This document shows, piece by piece, positions 15,864-23,776 of a stretch of 64,000 nucleotides of DNA. Where the stretch lies: contig JACKEB010000014.1 in NCBI GenBank assembly GCA_020633205.1, forward strand, positions 124,001 to 188,000, in the 5' to 3' direction. Position 1 is the first letter of the stretch. Every line of letters starts with the position of its first letter. Below the pieces are notes generated by a model that worked only from the letters and a program-made list of their open reading frames with translations, did not search any database and had not been told where the DNA came from. Source of the stretch: Polyangiaceae bacterium. Lineage in GTDB: Bacteria > Myxococcota_A > Polyangia > Polyangiales > Polyangiaceae. Made by a program: the position numbers and the translations under genes.

Positions 15864-16295
15864 ATGAATGCAAAGACTGTCACCATCGCCACCAGCGTCG
15901 CCGCCCTCTTGCTTGCCGCTGGCTGCAGCAACTCGGACGACGAAAGCCCCGGCAGCAGCAGTGCTGCCACCATCAAGTGCGACGGCGCCAACGACTGTGC
16001 GGGTCAGTCGGAGTGCGCGAGCGCTGATGGCAAGAGCTCATGCCAGGGTCTGAACGAGTGCAAGGGCCAGGGCTACATCAGCGTCACCCCTGAGAAGTGC
16101 GCTGAACTCGGCGGAACTCCTCGTACGGAAACGACCGCAAACGTGAAGTGCCAAGGCATCAACGAGTGCAAGGGGCAGAGCTCTTGCGAAGGTGCGGATC
16201 ACGCCTGTGCCGGCATGAACGAGTGCGCTGGCCAAGGTTTCCTAGAGGTCCCCACCGAGGGTGACTGCACCGCTGCTGGCGGCACCGTCATCTGA
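15864..16295 (+). CDS. Bufferin-like (BufA2-type) Cys-rich lipoprotein precursor
   Basis: 143 residues from ATG 15864 (GAGGAGG upstream). Lipoprotein signal with lipobox LAAGC (Cys21). The mature part has twelve more Cys and four copies of C-x-G-x-N-[DE]-C-x-G-Q at residues 39-48, 60-69, 96-105 and 115-124. Residues 38-86 and 95-142 are two copies of one module, each ending in a conserved C-x(4)-GGT. This motif resembles periplasmic metal-binding bufferins (BufA2), whose Cys residues are modified by a DUF692 (MNIO) enzyme with a DUF2063 partner; both follow here as one gene. Known bufferins are soluble and single-module, so lipid anchoring and duplication are unusual. Metal binding, probably copper, is inferred. 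Confidence 0.8.
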   Translation: MNAKTVTIATSVAALLLAAGCSNSDDESPGSSSAATIKCDGANDCAGQSECASADGKSSCQGLNECKGQGYISVTPEKCAELGGTPRTETTANVKCQGINECKGQSSCEGADHACAGMNECAGQGFLEVPTEGDCTAAGGTVI

Positions 16296-16321
16296 GTCAT
16301 AGCTAACTAGGTCCTCCTGGC

Positions 16322-16355
16322 GAGCGGCTCTGGTCATCCCCCGACCGGGCCGCTC
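16322..16355 (+). promoter_or_regulatory. Strong hairpin between precursor and modifying enzyme
   Basis: GAGCGGC (16322-16328) pairs with GCCGCTC (16349-16355); inside, GGTC (16332-16335) pairs with GACC (16343-16346). It lies between the Cys-rich lipoprotein stop and the MNIO gene start. It could be an attenuator or processing site lowering enzyme expression relative to precursor. No T-run follows. Confidence 0.6.
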
Positions 16356-16375
16356 AACTTAGTTTCCATACAGTA

Positions 16376-18175
16376 ATGGCTCAATCTCGAACACCCCAGC
16401 ACGGCGTCGGACTCCGCACCAAGCACTACCCTGAAGTGCTGCAGAGCGGGATGCCCCTCGGGCTGATCGAGGCCATCACTGAGAACTTCATCGATCGTGG
16501 GGGACGGCCGCGCAAGGTCATCGAGCGCGTGCGTCAGGACTCGCCCATCGCGTTCCACGGGGTCTCCTTGTCGGTGGGAGGGGCGGCGCCGCTCGACCGC
16601 GAGTTTTTGCAGCGCTTGCGCACCTTGGCTTCCGAGCTCGAGGCGAGCTGGGTGAGCGACCACCTGTGCTTTGGTCGCGTCGGCAAGCACTATGGCCACG
16701 ACCTGTGGCCGCTGCCGTTTACTGAAGAATCCTTGAGCCACGTTGCCGCGAGGATCCGTGAGGCGCAGGACATCCTGGGCCAGCAGATCCTGCTGGAGAA
16801 CGTGTCGAGCTATGTGGAGTACGCCGAGAGCACACTCACGGAGTGGGAGTTCTTGGCGGCGCTGGTGCGCGAGAGCGGGTGCGCGCTCTTGCTCGACGTG
16901 AACAACGTCTTCGTCAGCGCGTTCAATCACGGCTTCTCCGCAGAAGAGTACATTCAGGGGATTCCTCAAGGATGTGTTCGCCAGCTGCACCTGGCGGGTC
17001 ACCTAGACAAGGGCGATTTCCTGCTGGATAATCACGGCTCTCAGGTGCCCGACGGCGTCTGGCAGCTCTACCGCCAAGTGGTGCGGCGCTTCGGTGCGGT
17101 GCCCTGCATCATCGAGTGGGACGAAAACGTCCCGGAGTTGCCGCGCCTGCTCGAAGAGAGCGCGACCGCCGCACGCATCGAGGCAGAGGAGCTGCCTCAC
17201 TTCATCGCCAGCGCCGTCGAAGCTTCCGTCAGCCCTTCCGAGTTCGGGGGGGAGGTCCAGCGCATAGCCCCCACACTTGCCGCCAGCGACTCCAAGACAG
17301 CGACTCTGCAGCAGCTGTTCTGGCGCTCTGTCCGCTACGACCCGGCGCCGCCCGAAGTCGACCAAGAGTTCTTGGATCGCGGCGCGATGAGCGGGCGCGA
17401 TCGCATGGCGGTGTATCGGAACATGTACTGGTTCCGTCAGGTGGATGCGCTGTTTGACAGCTTTCCGCGGCTGGCCCGCGCGCTGGGGACGGAGCACTTC
17501 ACCAAGCTCATCACGCGTTACATCAGCGCGTACCCCTCGGAGCACTTTGCCCTCGAGTACTTGGGGCGCTGCCTGCCACAGAAGATCCTCGAGGAAATAA
17601 GCGCCAGCTCAGAGCCGCGTACGGAGAACGGTCGCAGCATCCTGAAGGCTGCTCACGCGGACCTTGCGAGCTTGGAGTGGGCACACCTCTTCGCCTTCCT
17701 CGCGGCGGATCACGAGGCGCTGGACACCAGCGCGATCGATCCAACGCGCTTTGGCGACTCCAGGCTGGCCTGGGCGCCGTGCTTGCAAGTGGTCGAAGTG
17801 ACTCAGCTCGCGTTGGATGCTTGGGACCAGCTCAAGGAAGATGGCTCCAAGTTGCCGAGCGAGTCTGCCCTGGCGTTCGACTCCGAAGTGGTACCCAGCG
17901 AGCGTGAGCAATGTATCCGTAAGGTAGCGATTTGGCGCAAGAACCTGTTCTCGCATCACGTTACCTTGGAGGCTGACGAGGCGCGCGCGCTCGAGAGCGC
18001 ACGCGCTGGTGCATCCCTCGCCGCCGTCTGCGACGGCTTTCAAGACGCTGAGGATCCCGTGGGGCGCGCCTTCGGGGTGCTGCGCGGCTGGTTCAGCCGC
18101 GGCTGGATTGTCGCCTTGGAGGAGATCTCCGCGGAGCATGCAGCGCCGAGCGTGGAGAAGGTGCTCGCCGGCTAG
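16376..18175 (+). CDS. Fused MNIO (DUF692) - DUF2063 RiPP-modifying enzyme
   Basis: 599 residues. Residues 8-285 are a DUF692/BufB-type multinuclear non-heme iron enzyme: AFHGVSLSVGG, WVSDHLCFG, ILLENVSSYV, LLLDVNNVFVSAFNHGF, LHLAGHLD and IIEWDENVPE supply the His, Asp, Glu and Asn ligands seen in the TIM-barrel family. Residues 305-595 are a DUF2063/BufC-like partner (YRNMYWFRQVDALFDSFPRL and a C-terminal winged-helix part), which presents the precursor peptide. In most bufferin operons these are two genes; here they are one chain. The family oxidises precursor Cys, for example to thiooxazole. The Cys-rich lipoprotein 80 bases upstream is the evident substrate. Start ATG 16376 lacks a strong ribosome site. 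Confidence 0.92.
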   Translation: MAQSRTPQHGVGLRTKHYPEVLQSGMPLGLIEAITENFIDRGGRPRKVIERVRQDSPIAFHGVSLSVGGAAPLDREFLQRLRTLASELEASWVSDHLCFGRVGKHYGHDLWPLPFTEESLSHVAARIREAQDILGQQILLENVSSYVEYAESTLTEWEFLAALVRESGCALLLDVNNVFVSAFNHGFSAEEYIQGIPQGCVRQLHLAGHLDKGDFLLDNHGSQVPDGVWQLYRQVVRRFGAVPCIIEWDENVPELPRLLEESATAARIEAEELPHFIASAVEASVSPSEFGGEVQRIAPTLAASDSKTATLQQLFWRSVRYDPAPPEVDQEFLDRGAMSGRDRMAVYRNMYWFRQVDALFDSFPRLARALGTEHFTKLITRYISAYPSEHFALEYLGRCLPQKILEEISASSEPRTENGRSILKAAHADLASLEWAHLFAFLAADHEALDTSAIDPTRFGDSRLAWAPCLQVVEVTQLALDAWDQLKEDGSKLPSESALAFDSEVVPSEREQCIRKVAIWRKNLFSHHVTLEADEARALESARAGASLAAVCDGFQDAEDPVGRAFGVLRGWFSRGWIVALEEISAEHAAPSVEKVLAG

Positions 18176-18253
18176 CCGAGTCCTGCCGGCACATGCACCG
18201 AACTTTTGCAGATCGCATGTAGCCAACGTGAACCGTTTGCGTACGGAAACCTG

Positions 18254-18916
18254 ATGAAGTCGAGCCTCAAGATTCGCCCAGAGCCTGCTCCGGCGCCCCT
18301 CCCCCCCAAACCCAAATCACCCGAAGAGTCTGCGCGGAGAGTCCAGCGCATGGCGTGGCTTGGCTTTGTGAGCCTGCTCGCGATTGGCGCCTTTGGTGCC
18401 GCGTGTTCGAGCGAAGACGCGGGCGTGGGTTACCCGACCGGGCCGACCATGCGCCCAGGCGAGAACTGCCTTGCTTGTCATCAGCCGGGTTTCGGCGATC
18501 CGGCTCCGACGTGGTCAGCCGGTGGGACGATCTACGGCAGCAAGTCGGCGAACGCCGATGAGGGCGTGCGAGACGTGATCGTGCACATCACCGACACCAA
18601 TGGCGTGAGCGCCAGCGCCAAGACGAACTCGGTCGGTAACTTCTTCTTCGATGACGACCTGGAGCCGCCCTACACCGTCTCCATCGAGTACGACGGTGAG
18701 ACCATCGACATGCCGCTGGAGGCTCCTGCGGGCTCTTGCAACGCTTGTCACAGCTGGCCGGATCCCATCGGAGACGCCCCGGGCCGCATCTTCACGCCTC
18801 AAGGGCGCGGGGACTGGGTGCCGATGGACTGGGACGCTGGCGACGGCGGAGACGGCGGTGAGGACGCCGGTTCCGACTCCGGGACGGGCGACGCGGGCCT
18901 GGGAGACGGCGGCTGA
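18254..18916 (+). CDS. Lipoprotein with two CxxCH motifs
   Basis: 220 residues. N-terminal Pro/Lys-rich cytoplasmic stretch, hydrophobic segment and lipobox-like FGAAC at about residue 47. The mature part contains CLACH (about 75) and CNACH (about 160), which could bind c-type heme, flanking a beta-sandwich-like region (GVRDVIVHITDTNG, VGNFFFDDDLEPPYTVSIEY) similar to carboxypeptidase-regulatory domains. The tail is low-complexity Asp/Gly/Ala. It lies 78 bases after the MNIO gene on the same strand and may be part of that operon, making redox or metal handling in the cell envelope plausible. Function is not established. Confidence 0.7.
   Translation: MKSSLKIRPEPAPAPLPPKPKSPEESARRVQRMAWLGFVSLLAIGAFGAACSSEDAGVGYPTGPTMRPGENCLACHQPGFGDPAPTWSAGGTIYGSKSANADEGVRDVIVHITDTNGVSASAKTNSVGNFFFDDDLEPPYTVSIEYDGETIDMPLEAPAGSCNACHSWPDPIGDAPGRIFTPQGRGDWVPMDWDAGDGGDGGEDAGSDSGTGDAGLGDGG
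18298..18309 (-). repeat. Dispersed G-tract motif, copy 6
   Basis: Minus strand TTGGGGGGGAGG followed by GGCGCC; antisense within the start of the two-CxxCH lipoprotein gene, where it encodes the Pro-rich stretch. Confidence 0.55.
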
Positions 18917-19018
18917 GCAGACCCGCTGGTTGGTGATTGTTCGCGCCGCGCCCAGGGAGCGGTCTAGAATACGGAAGCGCCGCTAGAGCACGTTGCGCCC
19001 TCGCTAGCGCACTTCCGT

Positions 19019-20020
19019 ATGTCCGAAGATCGCCCTGGAAAACGCCTTGCCGGCAAATACGAGCTCGTCACGAAGATGGGCGAAGGCGGCATGGCCGTCG
19101 TGTGGCGAGGCTTGAATCACGGCAGCGCAGGCTTCGCGATGCCCGTGGCGATCAAGCGCGTGCACCCGGGCTTTCGCGGGCACTACGAGGTACGCCAGCT
19201 GTTCGTGGAGGAGGCGCGGGTCGGCGCTGGCTTGCGTCACCCAACCATCGTCCAAGTCCACGACTTTGGCGAGGACGAGGATGGTGATCTGTTTCTCGTC
19301 ACCGAGCTGGTGAACGGCTTGCACCTGGGCGAGTGGAACAAAGCCTTCCTCGCCGCGAAGCGACCGCCGCCGTGGCAGATCGTGGCGGCGATTGCCATCG
19401 AGGTGCTCGAGGCGCTGGACGCCGCGCACACCCGGACGGACGACAGTGGGGAGTCGGCGGCGATCTATCACCGGGATTTGACTCCGGATAACGTGCTGCT
19501 CGATCTCTCAGGCGTGGTGAAGCTGGCTGATTTCGGCATGGCGCGAGCGATGGATCGAGCGCGCATGACTCAGCCGGATATCGTCAAGGGCAAGCTCAGC
19601 TACCTGGCGCCGGAGATGGTGCGCGGCGTGGACCCCAGCGCCCAGAGCGACGTGTTCGGGCTCGGGATCGTGATGTGGGAAGTGCTGAGCGGTAAGCGTC
19701 TGTTCGACGCACCGACCGACGTCGAGGTGGTTGAGCTGCTCAGGGATGCGCGGGTGCCGATGCTCAGCATGGAGCGGCCGGAGCTGCCCCTTGCCATCAC
19801 ACAGATCGTGCACCGAGCGCTCGAGGTCGATCCCACGATGCGTTTTGCCTCAGCCCGGGAGATGATGGTCGCACTCATCTCTGCCTTGCGTATCCTCCCG
19901 GAACCAGTCGATCGGCAGATCCTTGCGCGTAGCTTCCAAGCGGCCTATGACACCGTGGTGAAGCATCGGGTGGAGCTCAACTACCGCGTGGATCCGGTGC
20001 ACAAGGCAGCTGGCAGCTGA
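19019..20020 (+). CDS. Cytoplasmic Ser/Thr protein kinase
   Basis: 333 residues, no membrane segment. Hanks-type kinase from residue 12: MGEGGMAVVWRG glycine loop, VAIKRVHPGF with the catalytic Lys, YHRDLTPDNVLL catalytic loop (about 150), LADFGMARA, and LSYLAPEMVRG in place of the GTxxYMAPE consensus. All catalytic residues are present; Thr-Pro-Asp-Asn replaces Lys-Pro-Glu-Asn, a variant seen in many myxobacterial kinases. No sensor domain follows beyond residue 300. Start ATG 19019 has a weak ribosome site. It is four bases upstream of the PAP2-like gene on the same strand, so co-transcription is likely. Confidence 0.92.
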   Translation: MSEDRPGKRLAGKYELVTKMGEGGMAVVWRGLNHGSAGFAMPVAIKRVHPGFRGHYEVRQLFVEEARVGAGLRHPTIVQVHDFGEDEDGDLFLVTELVNGLHLGEWNKAFLAAKRPPPWQIVAAIAIEVLEALDAAHTRTDDSGESAAIYHRDLTPDNVLLDLSGVVKLADFGMARAMDRARMTQPDIVKGKLSYLAPEMVRGVDPSAQSDVFGLGIVMWEVLSGKRLFDAPTDVEVVELLRDARVPMLSMERPELPLAITQIVHRALEVDPTMRFASAREMMVALISALRILPEPVDRQILARSFQAAYDTVVKHRVELNYRVDPVHKAAGS

Positions 20021-20023
20021 AAG

Positions 20024-20944
20024 ATGAGGCGTTGTTGCACATGGCGTCTAGGGAGCCAGGTGCTCTTGATGGCGTTGCTCTGCCCAGCTGCGGCTGAGGC
20101 AGCAGGCGCGGACCCAGAGCCCTTTCAAGAGCCTGAGCACGAGCACCGTCTCGAGTGGCGCTACCGCCGCGCCGACGTGTGGGAGTATTCGGGGACTGCT
20201 CTGGTTGCCGGTCTGTATGCCGCCGTGGAGTTCGGCGTGCCGGTGAAGGATGAGCCCGGCTGGACCGGTGGTATTCTGTTCGACGACAGCGCGCGCGACG
20301 CGTTCCGCTTGAAGAGCCGCGCCGGGCGTCAACGCGCCGCGGACTGGAGCGACGCCACGACGTTGCTGACGCAGGTTCAGGTCGTGCTCGACGGCGTCCT
20401 CACGCCGGTGCTCGGCGACAGCTGGAACTTCGACGCGGCCTGGCAGGTGAGCTTCATCAACATCCAGGCCATGACGTTGACTGGTTTGTTCGCCCGCGCG
20501 GGTCACCGCTTCATTGGGCGTCGACGGCCGAGCGTCGAGGAATGCAGGAAGGATCCGGACTACATCGAAGTGTGTCCCGTCGCGGAGAACTCGGGGTTTC
20601 CCGGAGGACACACCGCGGCTGCATTTGCGGCGGCGAGCTTGGTGTGTGCGCACCACGGCGCGTTCGACTGGTATGGCTCGGAGCTCGCAGACGACGCGAC
20701 CTGCGTACTCGGGCTTGGATTGGCGACGGCGAGCTCCTTCCTTCGCTTGTCGACGGATCGCCACTACCTATCCGACAACATCGTGGGTGCGTTGCTCGGC
20801 GCTGGCATTGGATACGGATTACCGAACCTGCTGCATTACTCGCATCCCCTCAGCGTCGAGAGCGGGGATGGTCTGGCGCGCGGCGGTGTGTTGCCGCTGG
20901 TGACCGACACTAGCCTCGGGGTGCAGGGCCTGGGGTACTTTTAG
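20024..20944 (+). CDS. PAP2-family phosphatase-like membrane/periplasmic protein
   Basis: 306 residues. N-terminal signal peptide ending near AAAEAAG. The type 2 phosphatidic acid phosphatase motifs are present with changes: motif 1 RFIGRRRPS, motif 2 SGFPGGHTAAAFA (PGGH instead of PSGH), motif 3 SFLRLSTDRHYLSDNIVG. The substituted Ser in motif 2 usually helps position phosphate, so activity may be reduced or altered. Such proteins dephosphorylate lipid phosphates such as undecaprenyl pyrophosphate or phosphatidate in the periplasm. The gene follows the kinase by four bases and converges, with a four-base overlap of stop codons, on a second PAP2 gene. Confidence 0.85.
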   Translation: MRRCCTWRLGSQVLLMALLCPAAAEAAGADPEPFQEPEHEHRLEWRYRRADVWEYSGTALVAGLYAAVEFGVPVKDEPGWTGGILFDDSARDAFRLKSRAGRQRAADWSDATTLLTQVQVVLDGVLTPVLGDSWNFDAAWQVSFINIQAMTLTGLFARAGHRFIGRRRPSVEECRKDPDYIEVCPVAENSGFPGGHTAAAFAAASLVCAHHGAFDWYGSELADDATCVLGLGLATASSFLRLSTDRHYLSDNIVGALLGAGIGYGLPNLLHYSHPLSVESGDGLARGGVLPLVTDTSLGVQGLGYF

Positions 20945-21846
20945 AAGGTACCACCGGCGCTGACGCCAGAGCCTCCACCGACAGGCGCGAAGGCGACCCA
21001 GAGCGGCGTCGACTCGTCGTCCTGCCGGTGCAGGTGGGGCACCAAGAGACCAACACCCATGCCCGCCATGGTGCCGGCAATTACATCCGTGGGGAAATGT
21101 TTGCCGCCGTAGACGCGGCCCCAGCTGACGAGGCCCGTGACGATGACACCTCCCGTGAGCGTCAGGTACCCTCGGAGCGGGGACTTCTCCCTTGCGAAGG
21201 CCAAATACGTAGCGGTCGTCGATAGCGCGGCGGTGATCGCCGCGTGGCCTGAAAAGAACGACAGTGCGTTATCGGTGCCCGAGAGGTCCGGCGAGAGACC
21301 TTGAGCGACTCGTTCATCGCGCGCTCGGTAGGCGCTGGGGCGGGGACGCCGTACGGAGATCTTCGCGAGGTCGGTCACCGCGAGGGTGAGCGCAGCCGTT
21401 TCCGCGTAGATCATCCCGTCAACCAACGCGCGGGTGACGCCGCCTCTCAGGCCGCTCTCGAGTGTGGTTCCGACTGCGTACGCCACCGTTCCCAAGGCAC
21501 CCACGTTCGAGACGATGGTGGCTGTGGTACTTGGCTCGAGCTCCACTACTCCGCGGTCGATGGGTAGCAGCCGGTCAGTTTCGCCAGGCTGTTGCGGTCG
21601 CAGCTCACCGGTGCCGATGATCCACTCGAGCAAGCCACTGAAGCCCACGCCGACGCTCAAGATCGCGCCGTCGGTGATGGGGTCGACGTGAAAGTGCGCA
21701 TCCACCGGGTCGCGGGAAGTCGCACGTTCCGTAGTGGATGGGGACGAGGAAGTCTGTGCGACGGCGGTTGAGCTCAGCGCGGCGAGCGCGAGCGCCCCGC
21801 TCAAACAAGAGACCAAGCTGCGGGCGAAGGGTTGCGTTCTCAACAT
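20941..21846 (-). CDS. PAP2-family phosphatase, exported
   Basis: 301 residues from ATG 21846, which starts a clean signal peptide ending in STAVAQ; a TTG start at 21882 would precede it with unrelated residues. All three PAP2 motifs are well kept: KISVRRPRP, LSFFSGHAA and SWGRVYGGKHFPTDVIAG. Likely a periplasm-facing lipid phosphatase with several hydrophobic helices. It shares its fold with the neighbouring convergent gene but is not closely similar in sequence, so a simple recent duplication is unlikely. Substrate unknown. Confidence 0.88.
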   Translation of the reverse strand: MLRTQPFARSLVSCLSGALALAALSSTAVAQTSSSPSTTERATSRDPVDAHFHVDPITDGAILSVGVGFSGLLEWIIGTGELRPQQPGETDRLLPIDRGVVELEPSTTATIVSNVGALGTVAYAVGTTLESGLRGGVTRALVDGMIYAETAALTLAVTDLAKISVRRPRPSAYRARDERVAQGLSPDLSGTDNALSFFSGHAAITAALSTTATYLAFAREKSPLRGYLTLTGGVIVTGLVSWGRVYGGKHFPTDVIAGTMAGMGVGLLVPHLHRQDDESTPLWVAFAPVGGGSGVSAGGTF

Positions 21847-22220
21847 GCTGTTTCGGGGCCAGAAAGCGCTGAGGAAAAGCAATGTGCGTTCCAGCTCTGG
21901 CTTAATTCCCCGAACAGCCCGGATCCTTCAGCGTTACCCGATCGTTTCTTCGGCTTTCTGGCAGACCAGCGTTCCGAGGAACGTGGCACCTCTGCTCAAA
22001 CTCCGAAAATTCGCGCGCACACTGAGGCGTTGTTGCGCGAGAGACCCGGACTAGGGTCCAGCCTTGCCCGCCAGGTCAGCGTCTCGGCTACCACATGGCT
22101 CACCTTCGGCACGCGTAGCGCAACCGAGCGGGCAAAGCGTGGGCAATTGATTGTTGCTTGTTCGCGCCTCCTGGGCGCGAATTGCCTTGGGGAAAATACG
22201 GGACCTGAACGCTTGTGCGC
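21847..22220. other. 374-base gap with a GC hairpin
   Basis: No gene is supported. The gap contains the start region of the PAP2 gene and the hairpin at 22161-22181 downstream of the lipoprotein gene at 22221. Confidence 0.5.
22161..22181 (-). terminator. Perfect GC hairpin downstream of lipoprotein gene
   Basis: TTCGCGCC-tcctg-GGCGCGAA, eight-pair perfect stem about 40 bases past the stop of the minus-strand lipoprotein gene. Its core matches the palindrome at 15761-15777. No T-run, so termination is only one explanation. Confidence 0.45.
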
Positions 22221-22751
22221 TCACTTCGCCTTGATGTCGGCGCAGTGCTTCAGGTGCTTCTCGGCGTCGTCGGCGCTCGGCTGACCGTTCATGCCGGTGG
22301 TCTTGCAGTAGTAGGCCTTGCCACCGACCTCGATGCGTTGAAAGCCGATGTAGCCCTTCTTGCCGTCGTTCTCGAACTCCAAGATGGCGAGATTCGCTTC
22401 GTCCTTCACCCACTTCTTGAACGGGAAGAGGATGGTGTCGCCTTCGTAGCCCTTCTTGGTTGCTGCGAAGTCTTCTTTTGCCGGTTGGATGTTGAGCGAA
22501 GCACCGCCACCGACGTCGAGGGTGACGCTCTGGTTGTCGGCGACCGACATGTCCATCGCGCCCATGCTGCTCTTCGGCACCATGGCCTTCAGCGGGAGTG
22601 GGTCGAGGTTCACTTCCTTGCTGTCACTGTCCGCGGCGGGCGCGGCGGCCGTGTTCGCCTTCACCGAGCCACTGGTGGCTGAGTCGTCGGCCTTGCCCTT
22701 GTCACAGGCGGCCAGGGAGAGCAGTGCGAGAATGGGGATGAGCTTGCGCAT
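22221..22751 (-). CDS. Hypothetical lipoprotein
   Basis: 176 residues. Short lipoprotein signal with lipobox LAAC (Cys16), then an Ala/Ser/Asp-rich linker and a compact domain from about residue 55 to 176 (GYEGDTILFPFKKW, NLAILEFENDGKKGYIGFQR). Two Cys near the C-terminus (YYCKTT and KHCAD) could form a disulfide. Predicted envelope-anchored; no family recognised. ATG 22751 with AAGGAAC upstream on the minus strand supports the start. Confidence 0.75.
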   Translation of the reverse strand: MRKLIPILALLSLAACDKGKADDSATSGSVKANTAAAPAADSDSKEVNLDPLPLKAMVPKSSMGAMDMSVADNQSVTLDVGGGASLNIQPAKEDFAATKKGYEGDTILFPFKKWVKDEANLAILEFENDGKKGYIGFQRIEVGGKAYYCKTTGMNGQPSADDAEKHLKHCADIKAK

Positions 22752-23051
22752 GAGTCGTTCCTTGAGGGGCCGCGTCGCGGCGTCGTGTCCTGCTACGAGG
22801 ACGGAGTGAATGCGTCCGAGGACGCCGGGTTCGAGATGGGTTTGTCGCTAGCCCAGGCTTTCCGTCATGCGCGCTGCGAGCTTTTACGCTGCTGGGTAAG
22901 TGGCTGATATGAAAGACAAACTGTCGACATGGCCGATCCGTCTCAGGTTTGATCCGCTTTGATGGGAGTTAATCGGTGCGGCGTCGGTACATCGACTCAC
23001 AACGCCAGCGCTTGGTTTTTGGGTGAGGCGCGCCGTTGAGGAGATGTTGTC
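22752..23051. other. 300-base divergent promoter region
   Basis: Separates the lipoprotein gene (leftward) from the ECF sigma gene (rightward). It includes a partial G-tract motif (TTTTTGGGTGAGGCGCGCC at 23016-23034) just before the sigma gene ribosome site. No open frame is convincing. Confidence 0.45.
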
Positions 23052-23621
23052 ATGTGGAAAAAGACTGAGCGCCCGTCGCGTCACGCTGCGGAACCTCTAT
23101 CGGCGACCTGGATCAGCGAGGCCGCCAGCTACCTGAAGAAGACCTTGCGTCGCCTGGGCGTGGCGCCGTCGGACTTGGAGGACGCGGTGCAGGAGGCGTT
23201 GATCGCCGTTCACAAGAAGCGCGACACCTTCGACGCGACCCGCCCACTGAAGCCTTGGCTGTTTGGCTTCGCGGTGCGAGTCGCTGCGAACCAACGCCGC
23301 AAGCGACGGGACGAACTTGGCGACTGCGCTGAGCCCGTGGCCCCGGAGGCGTCATCGCCGGAGCGCCAGGCGCTGCTAGTGCAAGCCCGCTGCATCGCAG
23401 AGCAAGTGCTCGGGCGCATGCCTGCCGAACGCAGCTTGGTGTTCACCCTGCACGACCTCGAGGGATTGTCCGCCACAGAGATCGCCCGCCTGGTGGAAGC
23501 GCCAACCAATACCGTGTATTCGCGACTGCGCACCGCACGCGCAGAGTTTGCCGATGCGGTGCTTGAACTGACTGCGGCGCCCAATCAGCGTGAAGCGCTT
23601 GCGTTGTCCATCGCAAGCTGA
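23052..23621 (+). CDS. ECF sigma factor
   Basis: 189 residues. Region 2 covers about residues 35-80 (DLEDAVQEALIAVHKKR and PWLFGFAVRVAANQRR); region 4 covers 115-170 (MPAERSLVFTLHDLEGLS followed by ATEIARLVEAPTNTVYSRL). Typical group 4 (extracytoplasmic function) sigma factor that directs RNA polymerase to stress or envelope promoters. GAGGAG eight bases before ATG 23052 fixes the start. No anti-sigma gene is adjacent: the next gene on the same strand is the WGR protein 155 bases away, so its regulation must come from elsewhere. Confidence 0.93.
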   Translation: MWKKTERPSRHAAEPLSATWISEAASYLKKTLRRLGVAPSDLEDAVQEALIAVHKKRDTFDATRPLKPWLFGFAVRVAANQRRKRRDELGDCAEPVAPEASSPERQALLVQARCIAEQVLGRMPAERSLVFTLHDLEGLSATEIARLVEAPTNTVYSRLRTARAEFADAVLELTAAPNQREALALSIAS

Positions 23622-23776
23622 AGTCGCTAGCGCTGCGGTTCGGAATTGAGGAAGACGAGCAGCACCCGGAGCGCATCACCCCCCCAAACCCGAACTTACC
23701 AGTCAGCTCAACCGGTGAACGGACCCGGTGCCTAGCTCTGGCTGACTCCAAACGGAGGTGAGACACTCGCCGTCGC

